From Anniella stebbinsi (Eukaryota; Chordata; Lepidosauria; Squamata; Anniellidae), in NCBI GenBank assembly GCA_029215795.1, contig JARDYH010000002.1, positions 65,263,001 to 65,327,000 on the forward strand: a stretch of 64,000 bases of DNA, read 5' to 3'. The notes under the pieces were generated by a model. It did no database searches. It had not been told where the DNA came from and was given only the letters and a program-made list of their open reading frames with translations. The position numbers and the translations under genes were made by a program. The first letter of the stretch is position 1. Each line of letters starts with the position of its first letter. This document shows positions 11,443-24,963 of the stretch, piece by piece.

Positions 11443-12742
11443 CACCTAATTTCCTCTAGAGGTAGAGCTATCTCATTCCAATAGGAGTTAATGGAATATT
11501 AAAAGCTCCATTTAGGTTATTTGGTCTTTTTTAACCCATGTGTTTATTATTTACTATAGAACTTAATCTTGAAAACAATTGTTCTTACTCATCTGTAAAA
11601 TTATTTATTATAGAATTTAATATTGGAAAGAAATTATTTACATATTTAGCCCTTGTCCTTGAAAAAAGAAAATCAAATATTGTGTTGTATATTATTGCTT
11701 GATTAATCACATGCTATAATCTATAGCTATCCCATGAAAAAGGAGACTTCAGGCCTAGGTCTAAAATACCTGTAGGCTTTAGAATCAAGTATATTTTGTT
11801 CCCAAATTCACCATGTCCTTTGCCTAGAAAATTTCTCTTGCTATTAGTGTACAATTAGGTCCTAAAGATTAGGGCAATCGACTGGTCTGCCTCCTTTTTT
11901 AAAAAACCTTAGGGAGCTTTTAACTTTTATGCTATATAGTCCAAATAATATTCTCCTTGAACTTTTCTCCGAGATGCTATTAGTAAGACCAGACTCTCCT
12001 GCCCCACTTACTGGGCATAGCTATCCTGTCAGATAGGTGTAACGTTAAGGGGTGTAACGTTAGAGTAGGATACAAGTATGCAATTCAATGTACACGGGTA
12101 TGAATAGTGTGATCAGTATCCCATATACAATCCAGAAATTGGCCATATAATCTGGCTATGTCCTATTCAAATGTTACTCCCACGTATAGGCAATTGATGG
12201 CTTCAGAGGCATGGCAGGAGTACTGAAATGACAGGGAGGGAAAGTGTGCACTCACTCTCCCACAACACATCAGAGGCAAGTAGAAGAGGAATATCATCCA
12301 AAGTGGGCCTTATTATTGTAATTAGATTTCCTTTTAACCAGTTGCCTCAGAAATATTATGAAGTTACATCAATAGGACATAAATCAGACTGCAGTGTAAA
12401 TAGCTTAAGTGAGAGCAACTGAGCTATCAGAACAATTAGAATTGTTAACTTTTATTTAAGAGAAATGAGTTGTTCTGTAAACCCATGGGGGCATATAAAT
12501 GCCTATTTAAATAAAGACAACCAAGATCCTTGGCAACAACTCATCCCATCTGTGAATTAAGCAAAGCAGATATTTCACAACAAGTTAGTTAAGAAGATTC
12601 ACAATGAGCCTAAGTATGTTTGTGTGGGACACGTACTGGGCAGTGTGAATAGGTTTAATGCAACTTACTTTCAAGGAAGTGTTCTTAAGATTGCAGCCTC
12701 AGTCTAAGAACAAAAGAATACCCCTGCACGATCACTCCAATG
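11443..12742. other. AT-rich stretch, no gene recognised
   Basis: No coding frame of interest. About 12600-12700 is a worn fragment of the palindromic 'cctaagtatg...' type interspersed repeat. Confidence 0.4.
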
Positions 12743-13062
12743 TAGGGTGACCATATGAAAAGGAGGACAGGGCTCCTGTATCTTTAACAGGTGGATAGAA
12801 AAGGGAATTTCAGCAGGTATAATTTGTATGCATGCAGCACCTGGTGAACTTCCTTCTTCATCACAACAGTTAGAGCTGCAGGAGCCCTGCCTTCTTTTGT
12901 ATCTGGTTTCTCTAGTATAGCTCCTGCAGCTTTAACTATTGTGATGAAGAGGGAATTCCACCAGGTGCTGCATGCATACAAATGACACCTGCTGAAATTC
13001 CCTTTCTAAACAACCTTTAATGATACAAGAGCCCTGTCCTTCTTTTCTGTATGGTCACCCTA
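12743..13062. mobile_element. Foldback MITE, TAGGGTGACC family
   Basis: Begins TAGGGTGACCATATG, ends TATGGTCACCCTA, with inverted halves. The flanks CTCCAATG and CTTCAGTG agree at 6 of 8 positions, which may be a decayed target duplication. It lies immediately beside a minus-strand CR1 fragment. Confidence 0.8.
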
Positions 13063-13063
13063 C

Positions 13064-13850
13064 TTCAGTGATCCATCTAGTTCAGCATCCTGCTTCCTGC
13101 AGTGCCAAACCAGATGCCTCTGAGAAGCCCTCAAATGGGGCATGAAGATAATAGCACTCTCCAATAGTTGTTCCTTGGGAACTGTTGTTCAGTGACATAT
13201 AGGCTCAGTTCGGACAACATATTAAGCAACAGAGGGGTAAATAACATACTGACCATGCGTTAGGCAGGAGGAGCTCCACAGACGACATGCTGCAGCCAGC
13301 ACTGCTCGGAACCGGCAAACGCCTCAGCTACAAGGAACTTGCGGTGGCCATTTTGGTTGCAGCCTCTCCTCCGTGTGTCCCCCAGCCGTATCCCAGCATG
13401 CACCGTGAGTTCTGCAGGCTGCATAGAGCTGCCGGGTGTTTTTGGCTGCTCTAGGCAGCAGAACTCTATTCCGAAACAGAATAGTACACGGAGAGAGGGG
13501 GGGCAGAATTCGGACGACACTTTAAACAACGGGGCTTCAGGCTAAACAACGTGCAAGCCCGTTATTTCGCTCCGTTGTTTAAAGTGCCTGATTAACGTAC
13601 TGTCAGTTGTGTGTGCATTGTGTGTTGCCCTCCAGACGACACAATAAGCAACACAACTGACGATTGTTCCCCCCTCCTCCCTTGCCTAATGTGTCGTCCG
13701 AACTGAGCCAATGACTCTGATCTTGGAGGCAGCATTTAGCCATCATGACTAGTATATATTGATAGATCTATCTTCCATGACTTTGTCTACTCTCCTTTTA
13801 CTACCATCTATGATCGTAGCAACCCCAAAATCTTACAATGGAACTGAATA
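13064..13850 (-). mobile_element. CR1 LINE 3'-end fragment, interrupted
   Basis: On the minus strand, 13064-13202 and 13712-13850 read as one continuous CR1-type 3' untranslated region; the forward text contains GATCCATCTAGTTCAGCAT, then TCTGATCTTGGAGGCAGCA after the break. A TIR element (13203-13711) splits it. No reverse-transcriptase coding part is present. Confidence 0.7.
13203..13711. mobile_element. TIR element nested in CR1
   Basis: The ends GGCTCAGTTCGGACAACA and TGTCGTCCGAACTGAGCC are near-perfect inverted repeats bounding about 509 bp. The interior carries further copies of the 'aacaacg' and 'cggacgacac' motifs in both directions. No transposase frame is present, so it is non-autonomous. 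At most 3 bp of target duplication is visible, so the superfamily is left open. Confidence 0.7.
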
Positions 13851-15008
13851 ACATAGAATAAATATTTTGCCCTTTATTTATTTATTTATTTATTTATCTA
13901 TTACATTTTACATCCATTCATACAGCCTTTCTGTAGAAATCATGAAGGTCTTGTAAAAAATAAAAATAAAACCATATTATGTTATATTCAGTGTTTATGG
14001 AATGTCCTCATGTATATATTATATATACTGAATATAAATAATAAAGCATCACTGAACTATTCATTCCTTTAGAGACTTGTTCTTTATGGGACTTCTTTCC
14101 AGGATAGTTGTATTTACTGTTTTTTTATTCTCTCATGGATATTTGCTTATATCCTCAGATACAGGGAGCCTCAATGTAAAGAGAGTGTCTTTACATTGTA
14201 AGGTGAGAAACTGCCTGGAGTGCACCTTGAGGAGAACATAACTCAAAACTAATGACATAGAGTTCTTACATGGGTTTGCAGAAGTATCATTTGCTTCTGG
14301 CCTTTTATAAATAACAATGCTCCTGAGACCAGCAAACAAACACAACAGTTTTGCTTACCCATAACTTGTATTATATGCATTATAATAGTTATGAGTTTGA
14401 CTATCACAGTAAAAATGTGGTCTAATTCTTAACAAGTGAGAAATGTATGACTTCATGGTCCTTGTATGATTAGATGCTCCTCCATACCCCTCCTCAAACA
14501 TCTTCCATGTAGAAAACTAGATATTTGGGGGAAGGGGTTGGATCCACATTTATGCTGGATTAACTGTCCTGGCAAAAGTGGTTGTTATCCTCTCCTTCCC
14601 TCAGCAACCCCTCCAACCCCTGAAAATGCTACACAGAGAATCAGGAGACCCTATTGAGTGGATGGAGCTGTGTTGTGGGGGGGGGGGAAGGGTAAGTTCA
14701 TTATTACCTGAAAAAATAATAAGTTTGCCCATCACTGCTTATGATTGGATACATGTTCTTTGTCCATTCTTATTAACAGTCCTGATATTAAGTTGGCCAT
14801 CTCGGTCTGGGATGCTTCTGTTGAGAATGCTCCAAATCTCATAAAAAGCATGGATTTGTTGAGAAGTCAACATGTGTGCTTCCATAATTCTTCTTTCTTA
14901 AATGTATTCATTTCATTATGCTTTCAGGGACAGAATAGTCTCCATATCAGACAGGAGGATCATAATGTAATTTGTTAAAACAGCTTAGTTTAAGGCTTTT
15001 AATTAAAC

Positions 15009-15040
<32 letters not shown>

Positions 15041-15863
15041 ACAACAACATTATAGTTATTTAAATATCATTCTAATTAATGACATATATATTCATGCCTA
15101 AAAGGTAATCACAAATGAGTATAAAGGTTATTGAACTCTTATTATTATTTTTGGTGTGCAGAAAAATTGCGTAACTACAAATTCCTTTGTTTTTATTATA
15201 TAGTTATCCTTGTAGGCATAATTTATTACTGAATACCATAGATGCTAAGGCAGTTTGGATAACACCACTTTAATGCGTCAAAGGTTTTTTAAAGGCCAGT
15301 TCACAAAACTAATTGCCACAACTGGGAATACATTATAGGCACTTAGCATAAACAAAGGAAGGAACAAGGCATAAAACAAATTAGTGGCTTCTTGAATAAT
15401 AAAATACAGGTGGGAAGGTGCTTTGTGCCAAGTGAATTTTATTGGTTCCTCCAGGCAGGGACATTGGATCTTTCCTTTTTGTTATTATGCTTAGCACATT
15501 TGTGCTATGTGTAAATAACGGAGTGATTGATTAACTGTTGCTCTGCAACTGTAATCACCTCTATGTAAAGCACACCTTGGCAAAGAAACGACACAACCAA
15601 AATGGTAATATTATAGAAAAGTCTTCATTTGAAATATACATAATGTATACATATAAAGATTCAAAGTAACAACATTTTGCAATACCTGCAGTCATACAAA
15701 AGTGTGACATGTGTGTGTAAAGCTAGATCATGCATTCCTAGATCATACATGTGTGCCTAAAGCTAGATAATTCCAGCGAGATCAAACACACTCCCATTGC
15801 CCATTTTTTCCTGAATATGCCTACCCCTGTTTTGTCTCAATCTTGCCTCTAGGGGAGACTTGG
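13851..15863. other. AT-rich stretch with simple repeats, no gene recognised
   Basis: Holds a (TTTA)n tract at about 13868-13898, which may be a minus-strand LINE or SINE tail, and a (CAT)n microsatellite at 15010-15049. No credible coding frame. Confidence 0.5.
15010..15049. repeat. (CAT)n microsatellite
   Basis: A run of CAT trinucleotides grading into CAA. Confidence 0.9.
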
Positions 15864-16410
15864 GGGCTGTCTATACACCTTATTTGCCCCGCGGTGACTG
15901 TGCTGTGGCACTGCAACAGTTATACTACACAGCTGTCAACTTCAAACTGCTGCAGGGCTTTGCCCTGAAGCTGCACATTTAAAAAGTTGGGCATTTACCC
16001 CAACATTTCCTTTGAAGCGAGGTCATCATGGTCTTTCCACCATGTGACCTCACTTTGTCATCATGCTGGGGGCATTCCGGGGCAGACGATGACTGCTGAT
16101 AGGTCGCCGGAAGAGGGACAGAGGGCAGGCCCGACAAGCTGAATGGCCACTGAAAAGCCCATGCTCCCTGCTGCCATGGGGATTTCCTGCACCCACCCCC
16201 CAGCAGGTGGGGAGTGGCAAAGTGGTGCCATGAAGGAGTGGCAAAGCAGCACCATGAAGACACCCCCTTGGCAATAGCTATTAAACATTTTCCCATGTGC
16301 ATATACTTGCAGTAGGGCAGGAGTGTTGAAGCTCTTTCAGAATTCCATTTCAGAGAAGCACTCAGGGGGTGTTTTCCAGTGGTGGATGAGGTCAAAGGCA
16401 AAAAAGGGGG
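15864..16410. other. Moderately GC-rich segment, possible DNA element
   Basis: Begins with a TIR-like GGGGCTGTCTATACAC and contains a hairpin AAAAAGTTGGGCATTTACCCCAA that resembles the hairpin at 28857-28886. The minus-strand frame at 15979-16401 (140 codons) has no recognisable domain. No matching right terminus was found. Confidence 0.3.
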
Positions 16411-17167
16411 AGGACTAAAATAAAAAAAATACCAGCCAATTTTAACTTAAACTTCTTACTTCCTATAACAGCCTGAGGAGAGGCATTTCAACCTTTTAGA
16501 ATGGGCAAAAATCATGGAAAAGCTGGGAAACGGCCAAGCCCAGTGTGGAAACCACCAAGCTTAGTGTGGAAACTGCAATATAAGCAATCAGTTTGAGAAA
16601 AGCTAGCCCTAATAGGCCCTGTCTGGAAACAAACATATTTGTAAATAGGCCTGGATGGAGTATTTACACATGAAACAATAGTATACTTGTGAAACAGTAG
16701 CTGGGTTCCAGAGAAGCCTATGCATGTTTAGAAAGCATTTTATTGTATGCCTGGTGCGTGCATGTGTTGATTTTCTCTTCAAGTGGCATCCCCTTGGTGC
16801 TTTGTGTGGTGCCACTCTGACCTTTGGAGAAGCTTTAAAGGTTGCAACTGGGAGAGTTAAACCATCCCAAACACATGCAGAAGACCTTGCATGGCCCTTT
16901 AGGTCCCAGCCAATATTCTGCTGATGCAGCACATCAGCCTTCCCCATTCTAGTGTCTTCCAAATGTTTTGGACTACAAATCCTAGCATTCTTGACTATTG
17001 GCCATGCTGGAGGGGGCTGATTAGAATTTAAATCTGAAACATCTGGAGGGCATCAAATTGGGGGAGATGGCAAGACATTCACAATAGCAAGTATCTATGT
17101 GTCTAAAAATATCTATAGAATATTGCACCATGTGACAATAATGATAATACTATTGTCTTTAGTCTGT

Positions 17168-17204
<37 letters not shown>

Positions 17205-19597
17205 GAGGAGAGATCTTTCTACAAGAGCATAATGTAGCTGTTATTTTAAATTTTATGCTACTTGACAGCACATGAACTTTCACACAGCTCTTATCCGTTC
17301 ATTTCCCCTGACAGAGAGGAGAGTGTACAGCCGTCAGCAACTGAAAACACACAAACGTCACCTTTTGAAATGTATTATCCTCAGGATCCAATTGCTAATC
17401 CAGGCCTGTGAAGCTCACTTGAAAGAATAGTGGTCCCCTCAGAGAAACACCTAATCTGCGCCCTATAGACTTCAGAGAATTTATGTATGTACGTGTGTGA
17501 GGGTGGGTGGGTGGCCGGCTGGGTGAGTGAGTGTGATTAATTTCCCTCTTAAGCTTTACACCAAAGTTTAAGTCAAAGTCAAGCACAGTCACAAGAGTTT
17601 TAGCTAGCTAACTTTGCATCAAATAACTTTTCAAATAAAGGAGGCAGTAAATGTGCTAATGCTTCTAGCCTAGCATAAAGGAGCAGGAAACGTGAAAAGG
17701 GAATTGGTACAGAACAAAATCAAACATAAGTCTGTTAAAACGTGCTCTCTTTTCATGGGCTCCTGACTTCTCTGAAAAGCTAAGGGCAAACATTGGCCTT
17801 TCCTCTAAAGCTACCAAACTTTCTTCAGCATGGTTCTATCCTATCTATCCAATAAAAAAGAAGTATTTGGGAAGGCTGTGATGTGTGATGTCATCTAGAC
17901 TTCTACTTCATAGCAAAGCTGAATCACTTTTCACGTTGTCTCACTTCGTCGTACTTCTCTGAGCAAGGTATCTTGACCTGCTCTATTTCAAAATGGCAAT
18001 ATAATGTTCGCCTCACATTCATTTAATCACTACAAAGGAACAGAGTACTACTTGATTCGTAATACCTCTGACTATTATGAGCTGATCAAATTTGTATTCT
18101 GAACTAGGTGAAGTCCCCTGAACTACAAAAGAATTCCCCCTTTTCCCTATTATAGCATTATTCAGACATCTTTCCTTTGCCTAGCACTCTTTTCTGATCA
18201 AAAGAGACTAACAACACAACCCTATACATGTATAATCAAAAGTAATTCCAACTGAATTAAAGAAGAGTTACACCCAGGTAACTATATATAGGATTACAGA
18301 CAAATCTTATAAATAAAGTGATCCAGTCAAATCTGTTGTTGTACTTTTCATGGATTATAGTATATGGTTTTATGATTACACTGTATGCTGCTCCAGTTAC
18401 TTTTCCTAGAAGAGAGAATTTAAAGAAATAATCATTGTTACTGTTTTAATGACTTCCAATAAAATCCAGGCAAAATCTTCCGCCTACAGAGTTCATAGAT
18501 GTTCTTGTCTATAATTCAGGACTTAGCATCTTTAAAATCACTGCCTATTTCTACCTTGAAGTGAAATCCTCCTTTTCTACTTGCAGACATATTTTCCCCT
18601 TAGTATTATATGCACAAAAACCTAGAGATTTATTCTCCAGAGTTATCTGGGTTATTCCTAAGAATAAAACCAAAAGAAAATGCTAAAATGTCAAGAGGCT
18701 ATTTTGCAAATTTGCATTTAAGAACCTATCCATGCAATATTTTATTTTCAGTCAAGGCAGTGATATTTTTAGAAAAATATTGCACTTAAAGCACATACAG
18801 TGCAGCTGGACATTATTCCTGTAGTGGTTTCATAAGTGCAAAGTGGAAGCCTGTACAATCCTCCATGGCAGTTTTGTGATTGGTTCCCCAGTCTCAAAGC
18901 AATAAATAATGTAGCTAAGCTGGGGAAAGCTGGTACAACACTGTACCGGCTTTAGCACTGTAAAATGGAGGAATTCCCTATCTCTGTGACAAACAGAATG
19001 CACACATACACACAATGCTGCCATTCGATGAGGAAGAGCAGCTTGGGGCATACTGAGTTTGGGAATATTTAATGGGATAGGCATCTACCAAGACAGGCAC
19101 GTGCAAATCTGTCGAGCTTGATGTCACTCAGGTTCTCATTTTTTACAACGCTACATTCGTTCCATCCTGATTTCACATTGGACTGCATATTCATTTATTT
19201 TTAGCCCTCACAAAACCATGTACGTATTATTTGTGTATGTTTAAGATGCACATTTCATCCGTGTTTTTTTCAAAAATACACATTTTTTCAAGCTACTTTC
19301 CAATGAATAGAGCATTTTTGTATGTACTTTTTTAAAAATTTATGCATCTTGTGTGCAATTTTTTTCCCCAAACACATATTTTGGGGTATGCTCTTTTTTT
19401 CTTTTCTCTTTTTTTAAATGTATGCATTTCTCATTTTGGAAATGTATGGATTTCAATGGCAAACTGTTCTGGTACATGTTTTGATTTAGGAACTGCAAAT
19501 CTTGTAAGTTTGCACTGAAATGCAAATGAAAGAAATTTCTGACCCATTCCTACCACAACAACAAACTGGACCTCCCTATTTCGACCCTCATTTCTCA
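16411..19597. other. AT-rich stretch, no gene recognised
   Basis: About 16940-17065 is a palindromic repeat fragment ('ttttggactacaaatccta' and 'acatctggagggcat'), also seen near 29108 and 29480. A (CA)n tract lies at 17170-17202. The remainder shows no gene or clear repeat. Confidence 0.45.
17170..17202. repeat. (CA)n microsatellite
   Basis: A dinucleotide run of about 32 bp. Confidence 0.9.
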
Positions 19598-20141
19598 GAG
19601 GCCCTTTCTACACCTCCCAGCATTCCGTGAGAGAGTGGGGAGGCTCTCGCAATGTCCTGATCGTGAGAGCCTCCCCCAGTGCACATGCGCAACATGCAAC
19701 GTCCCCGGAGAAAGCAGGGACATCGCAGCTGCCATTTTGCAGGGGTTGAAGCAGCGGGGCCGGTTGTGCAAGAGTAAGGCCCTGCTCCATCGAAAAAGAT
19801 AGATACCCCCCGAAATTGAGGCCTTTACCCCCCCCCACCATCCCATGGATGATGAAAATGCAGCCCCCCTCTCCCCTGATGGGCATGGAGCAGTGCTGCA
19901 CAGCTCCATGGCCATTTCTGGTGCTGCACTTACTCACGAGTAAGCAGGTACCAAGCAGGTCTTGGGACAGTCCCGGGACCACTGGAAGATTTGGGTTTTC
20001 CCAGGGTTTCTTTATCCCTGGGAAAACCCGTGCCTGTCCCCCCCGCCCCCACCCCCAGGAGTCCCTGTGCATCATTTGGATGTACAGGGAGCACCCAGGG
20101 ACAACCCTGAGACAAAACGGCGGTGTAGGAACGGCCACAAT
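19598..20141. mobile_element. TIR element, GGCCCTTTCTACACC family
   Basis: The left end GGCCCTTTCTACACC and the right end GGTGTAGGAACGGCC are inverted repeats about 540 bp apart. An internal palindrome at about 19992-20030 pairs GGTTTTCCCAGGG with CCCTGGGAAAACC. The 184-codon minus-strand frame overlapping it has no recognised domain and follows the GC-rich composition, so it is not called a gene. A very short relative with the same terminus lies at 47260-47386. Confidence 0.55.
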
Positions 20142-21275
20142 CTGTACTGAGAACAACAACAAATGGAGCTCTCCCTTTCACTTTCCGCTCTGGGTCAGTA
20201 CTCTAAAAGAGCTGTCCAAGGGGCTGAACTATTTGGGTGATCGGGTTCAGCACCTTGGATATGTCCTTTACAGTTCTGGCTGGTTGTGACTGAAATCCAC
20301 AGTAGATCCACTGCCCCCTGACATCAGAGCCACCAGCCTTCATTGGTTTCCCCAGATGGCCACACACCCCCTTCCACTGGCCCCACCCCCTTTCCCCCAC
20401 CACTGATCATTTGTTAGCTTCCCGGCTTTTGTGCAGTTTTTCTCTTTTTATAAATGTAACTGGCAGTATGAACTTAATGCTAAAATATGCTGGCATTTTA
20501 GGCTCCACCCTTTTGCCATTGGCCCTGTCCCTTTTGCCTCCAGCCCCACCCACCACTCTCTAAAATGGAATTCAGCCCTTGGGATTAAAAGGTTTCTGCA
20601 CCTCTAACCTAGAGGGTTCAGAGAAGAAATCTGATACATTATTAACTGAAAATAGGAGATATTATACCATTTTAAAGAAAAACTGAAAACCCAGTGATTG
20701 AAATCGTCAGGGTTGACAGCACAGGTAAATGTGTTTAATTCATTTGTGCACAGCAAACAATCCCAAAGCACTCTCAATCCCGAGTTAAAAGACAGCATTG
20801 TAAATTGAAAGACAGCTGCTGGGTTCCTCTATCCTCTGCTTGACTTGCAGCAAAAGATACGCACACAACTCCATGTCTAACCATGGCTGCAGGTGAAGGC
20901 TTACACAAGACTGAACTCTCACCATTTCAAAACGTTCCCTGTTCACGACAAGGTAGGATAACAGGAAGTAGAGTTTTCGTGTAGCCTTCTCCTTGAAATG
21001 CAGGGAATTTTAAAAAGAAAATCAGATGAGAGCACTGAAATGTGCAATTGTTCCACCTGAAATCTGAAGTGCTACATTCTTGAGAGGAGAGTATCATAGG
21101 AGTCCTATTCTCACCTTCTTCATCATGTTCACTGAATGCATGATGAGAGAACAGGATTGTGCCCCAAGTCCTACCTCTGACCATGACTTGCACAGAAGAA
21201 GATGTGAATGGAGTGCATTCTCTCTCATGCAATTTTGCATGAATTGAGTTCCCAATCATGAGTCCAGAGCCTATG
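20142..21275. other. No gene recognised
   Basis: Mixed composition with short open frames only; no recognised repeat. Confidence 0.45.
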
Positions 21276-21545
21276 TACAGACCTTTTTATTCTCCCAGTA
21301 TTTTAACAGTGAAATTAACTCAATTTTAATCCTTGCTGTTTTAAATTTGTATTTTAATCTGTATTAATTCCTGCTGCTTGGTTTTATTCTGGTTGTGTTT
21401 TTATATTGTAAGTTATTTTGTGTTTTTAGATTGTGGCTTGTTTTATATTTTTAAAATTATTTCATGGTTTTAATTTTTGTGAACCACCCAGAGAGCTTCG
21501 GCTATAGGGCGGTATAAAAATGCAATAAATAAATAAATAAATAAT
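21276..21545 (+). mobile_element. LINE 3'-end fragment
   Basis: A T-rich block followed by GAACCACCCAGAGAGCTTC, a GGGCGGTATAAAAATGCAA motif and an (AATA)n tail. It has the same layout as 49295-49683 and is a non-coding 3' tail of a CR1/L2-like element. Confidence 0.65.
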
Positions 21546-23237
21546 TTATAGATGCACAGGTACCCCTTTACACCTTCCACTGTTTCCACAGCAATCAGGA
21601 ACAGGGTCAGGGGGCACAAAAAGTCTCCCCACTCCATGCATTCAGTGAATGTGATCCTGGGGGGTGAAGGGGGGGTTATAAATTTTAAAAATAAATAAAC
21701 ATGAGATCAGGTTTATAGTTTAACTTATATGTTCTGAGCCCCTTGCTAAGTTGTCAGCATCAGAAGCTTTTCTAGGGGCTGTCTTGATGGGGGGTTCCTG
21801 AGGCTTGGGTGCATGGTCAGGTCCTTTGCGACACATGACGTCATGGCCCGGGGACACCTAACAACCCACTACCACCTCAAAAAGTCACAGTATTGCAGAG
21901 TCATTTTACTATGTTCTTTTTAGTTGAAGTGGCTCCTGTGCACTTGTTCTGCGATGTACCCCTGTACGTCCACATTAAATCCTGGGCATGCCTCTGTGAC
22001 CTGGCTTTCACGTGGTCAAGGGGTGGGACTGCCCCTCCCCCATCACTCCTTCTCCTTGAGAGCTGTAATTAGGCACTTCCTTATTGCTGTCTACTTCACT
22101 TCTCTGATGTTGTGTTAATTAGTTTCTCTGATGCTGCGTTAGTTTGCTTCTCTGATATTTAGCTTCTCTGATGTTGTGTTATTTCACTTTGCTTCTCTGG
22201 TGTGATAATTAGGTTAGGAAGCTATAATTCAGTGACAGTTTGCTAGAAATTGGGATTGTGGGGTGCTCTCAAGGTGTGGGGTTGCCCCTTCCCCTTCCCC
22301 CCTCACTCCTTTTCCCAGCCTGTTCCATTGTTATTTAGCTGTGATGCTGCCTTACTTCACTTCTCTGCCATTTTAGTTCGCTCCAGTCCATATCCAAAAC
22401 TGTATTTCTGGAGGGAGCTGCTATTTTTTACTTTGTTCTTGCAAAGCTCCAATTTATAAAAACTGCTTATTTCTGGAGGGAGCTTTTATTCTTTACTTTG
22501 CTGTTGCACAGCTGCACATCTCCAGTTTGTAAAAAATAGAGGTTTATGGCATTAGTTCCTTCCCATTCTTATTCCAGTTTCTACAATGTAGCAGCAGTAG
22601 CCTGAAGAGGGGTGGGTAACAAACCTCTCTATTACCAATGATGTTGGCTCTACACCACCATCACCACCCACTGGGAAGTATGTTTTTCCTGGCACTGAAA
22701 AACCAGATTTTAAGGATGGATGGCTCCACCACATAACATTGACGGAGAAGAGCTGTTTTCAACATACAACAAAGAATAAGAGCAATGCGCTTTTCTCCCA
22801 TGCTCATCAAGATGAGGCCTTCTGATCTAAATTCTCATTGGTTCTGCCCAGCTTTCCTTCTGATTACCGATTCCCATTTCCAGGCAAAATGTTGACCTTT
22901 AAGCAGATCACTATTGAAGGCTTTGGGTATTCCATCTTCAGATCATAAATGGGTGGATATCAAGGAAGGGGCTTCTCAGTGATTGCAATCTGAGAAGGGT
23001 ATTCCCTCCCAGCAAAGGATCTCCAGAAGAAACCCTCCTGTTGGCTTCTTATCTTTTTGGCATCAGACACCTCCACTTTTTGTCTGTTTGTGGTTAAAAG
23101 GCTGTTGCTGATACTGACACTGAGGCTTAAATACTATACACGCTTACCTGGATGTCAGCTCCATTAAACCGAATAGAGCTTACTCCTAACTAGTTGTGTA
23201 AAGTGTTGCAAATTGCTTTTACTGCTGCTTGAGTCTG
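21546..23237. other. No gene recognised
   Basis: 22080-22210 has loose direct repeats of 'cttctctgatgttgtgtta'. The remainder has only short open frames. Confidence 0.45.
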
Positions 23238-23580
23238 GGTGCCTCTACAAGAGCAATTTAAAGGCCTTTCAAGGCACATTACAGATTTTACCTCTACAAG
23301 AGCGGAGCGCAAATCGGGGGTTGAGGCACTTTTTTCCTCCGATTATTCACATTATCGAATGCGCATTAAATAGCAACTTAAAATTTACTGCAGGAGTTAA
23401 AGCGCCTTATGGCCATGTAAACGTGATTCTCCGCATGTAAACAACTTTAAAGCCCATTTCATACAGCCCGTAATGCGCTTCACCGCCTCTCATGAATAGG
23501 TATTAGGAGTAAATGCGCTTAGCCGTATATGCGCATAATTGGGCAACCGGGCGTCAAAGCGAAATCTTGTAGAGGGGACC
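23238..23580. mobile_element. MITE with CCTCTACAAG ends, copy 1
   Basis: The ends GGTGCCTCTACAAG and CTTGTAGAGGGGACC are inverted repeats 343 bp apart. The interior is rich in TGCGCATTA-type motifs in both directions. It is homologous to 47518-47871. No transposase is present. The flanks here do not show a clear duplication. Confidence 0.75.
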
Positions 23581-24963
23581 TCAGATAGTGTTTTTTGAGC
23601 TTCTTTAAATGAGCGTTTTATAGCACGCTCCTGACCGGCCATTCACAGATGTTTGTGGGTCATTTTGACGATGGCATCACCCTACTGCATGTCTCCCGCT
23701 CCATTCCCCAGATTTAGCAGTAAAAAATTAACCTCAGAAAACCCAACTCTTCTGAGATTTATTGATATTTGTCAGATTTTCCTGCCGTTTACCAGCGAAG
23801 TTGCTCTACAAAATGCCTACTAGAGAGTGCTGTCCCATTGAATTGTATGGGCCATATGCTTGCTGCTCTCTTCCTCCTGTAATTAAAGCTCACTGCAAAT
23901 GCAGCAAAGCAGCAGGAAGCAGAGCCATGGTAAGGGAACACAATTCCCCCTGTCTAAAGGAGTTCTTTGTTACTGATGAGTGTATTTTATTGTGATTTCA
24001 CTTTTGTCTTTAGTGATTTTTCACTTCTGTGAGAGTCACCTTGAATGCCAAAAATGTGGTATAAAAACATTTTAAAGAATACACCAGGAAAATAGCTGTT
24101 TACAAGCCTAATTTAAAGCAAAAACCTAGTGCATGGGTTCCAGGTCTCTTATGAAAAAGGCTTTATTCAATGGGAAGAGGTGTCACCCATGAAGTACAAT
24201 TTAACCTTTTAATTCAGATTGTTAAAAAAATAGTCAATTTTTGAAAATGCTGAAATGCCAAGGATTACTGCTAAACCCATTACTGCAGTCAAATGCAAAG
24301 TTAATGAGCTACCGATTCTACCATTGTATTAAAGTAAAGAAATACAACAATATAACAAGAGCTTTCAGTCTGAGAAAATATATAATACATCTGCAAGAAT
24401 TCATTTGTTGAAAACTATAGTCAAGAATATTTCTAATAAACAGGCTATTGTATACTATTGTTGTTTTTCCTTATTTCACTAATGAAAAAAAATCCACTAA
24501 CTATATTCATAAATATAATTATTGTTAAATAATTTAGTGCTAGGACACCATCTTGTGGATAGAAGGACTAACTGGGACCCTTACCTCTTTTCCAGAAAAT
24601 AAACTGAAAAGAAAAAGAATTATCCCTTCCATAAGAATGACTCACAAATCTTTAGGGGCTAGTTTAAGTTATACACATGTTAGACAAAATGCTTGGACAA
24701 AATGTCTTAGGAATAGGATTAGAATGTATGGCAACAGTTCTAAACTCACCGGCTTCCTGATTTTCCATACATAACACAGACATGGATTCTAATTAAACAT
24801 ACTGAAACAAATGCAAATAATTGAAAACAAATGTATGCACTCATATGCTGAGACTTATTTTATTCATTATGTAGATTGGTAACCTGCTCTTCACCTTACC
24901 GTCCCATGCCAAGATACATATCAATAAATGCAAAACAACTTAAACCCAATATAAAAAAGCTCA
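23581..24963. other. AT-rich stretch, no gene recognised
   Basis: Short open frames only. No recognised repeat. Confidence 0.45.

Noticed and set aside
15979..16401. 140-codon minus-strand frame
   Set aside because: No domain, start context or splice support; overlapping frames in the same strand are equally open.
19608..20162. 184-codon minus-strand and 157-codon plus-strand frames
   Set aside because: They overlap on opposite strands within a GC-rich TIR element and show no domain; composition explains them.
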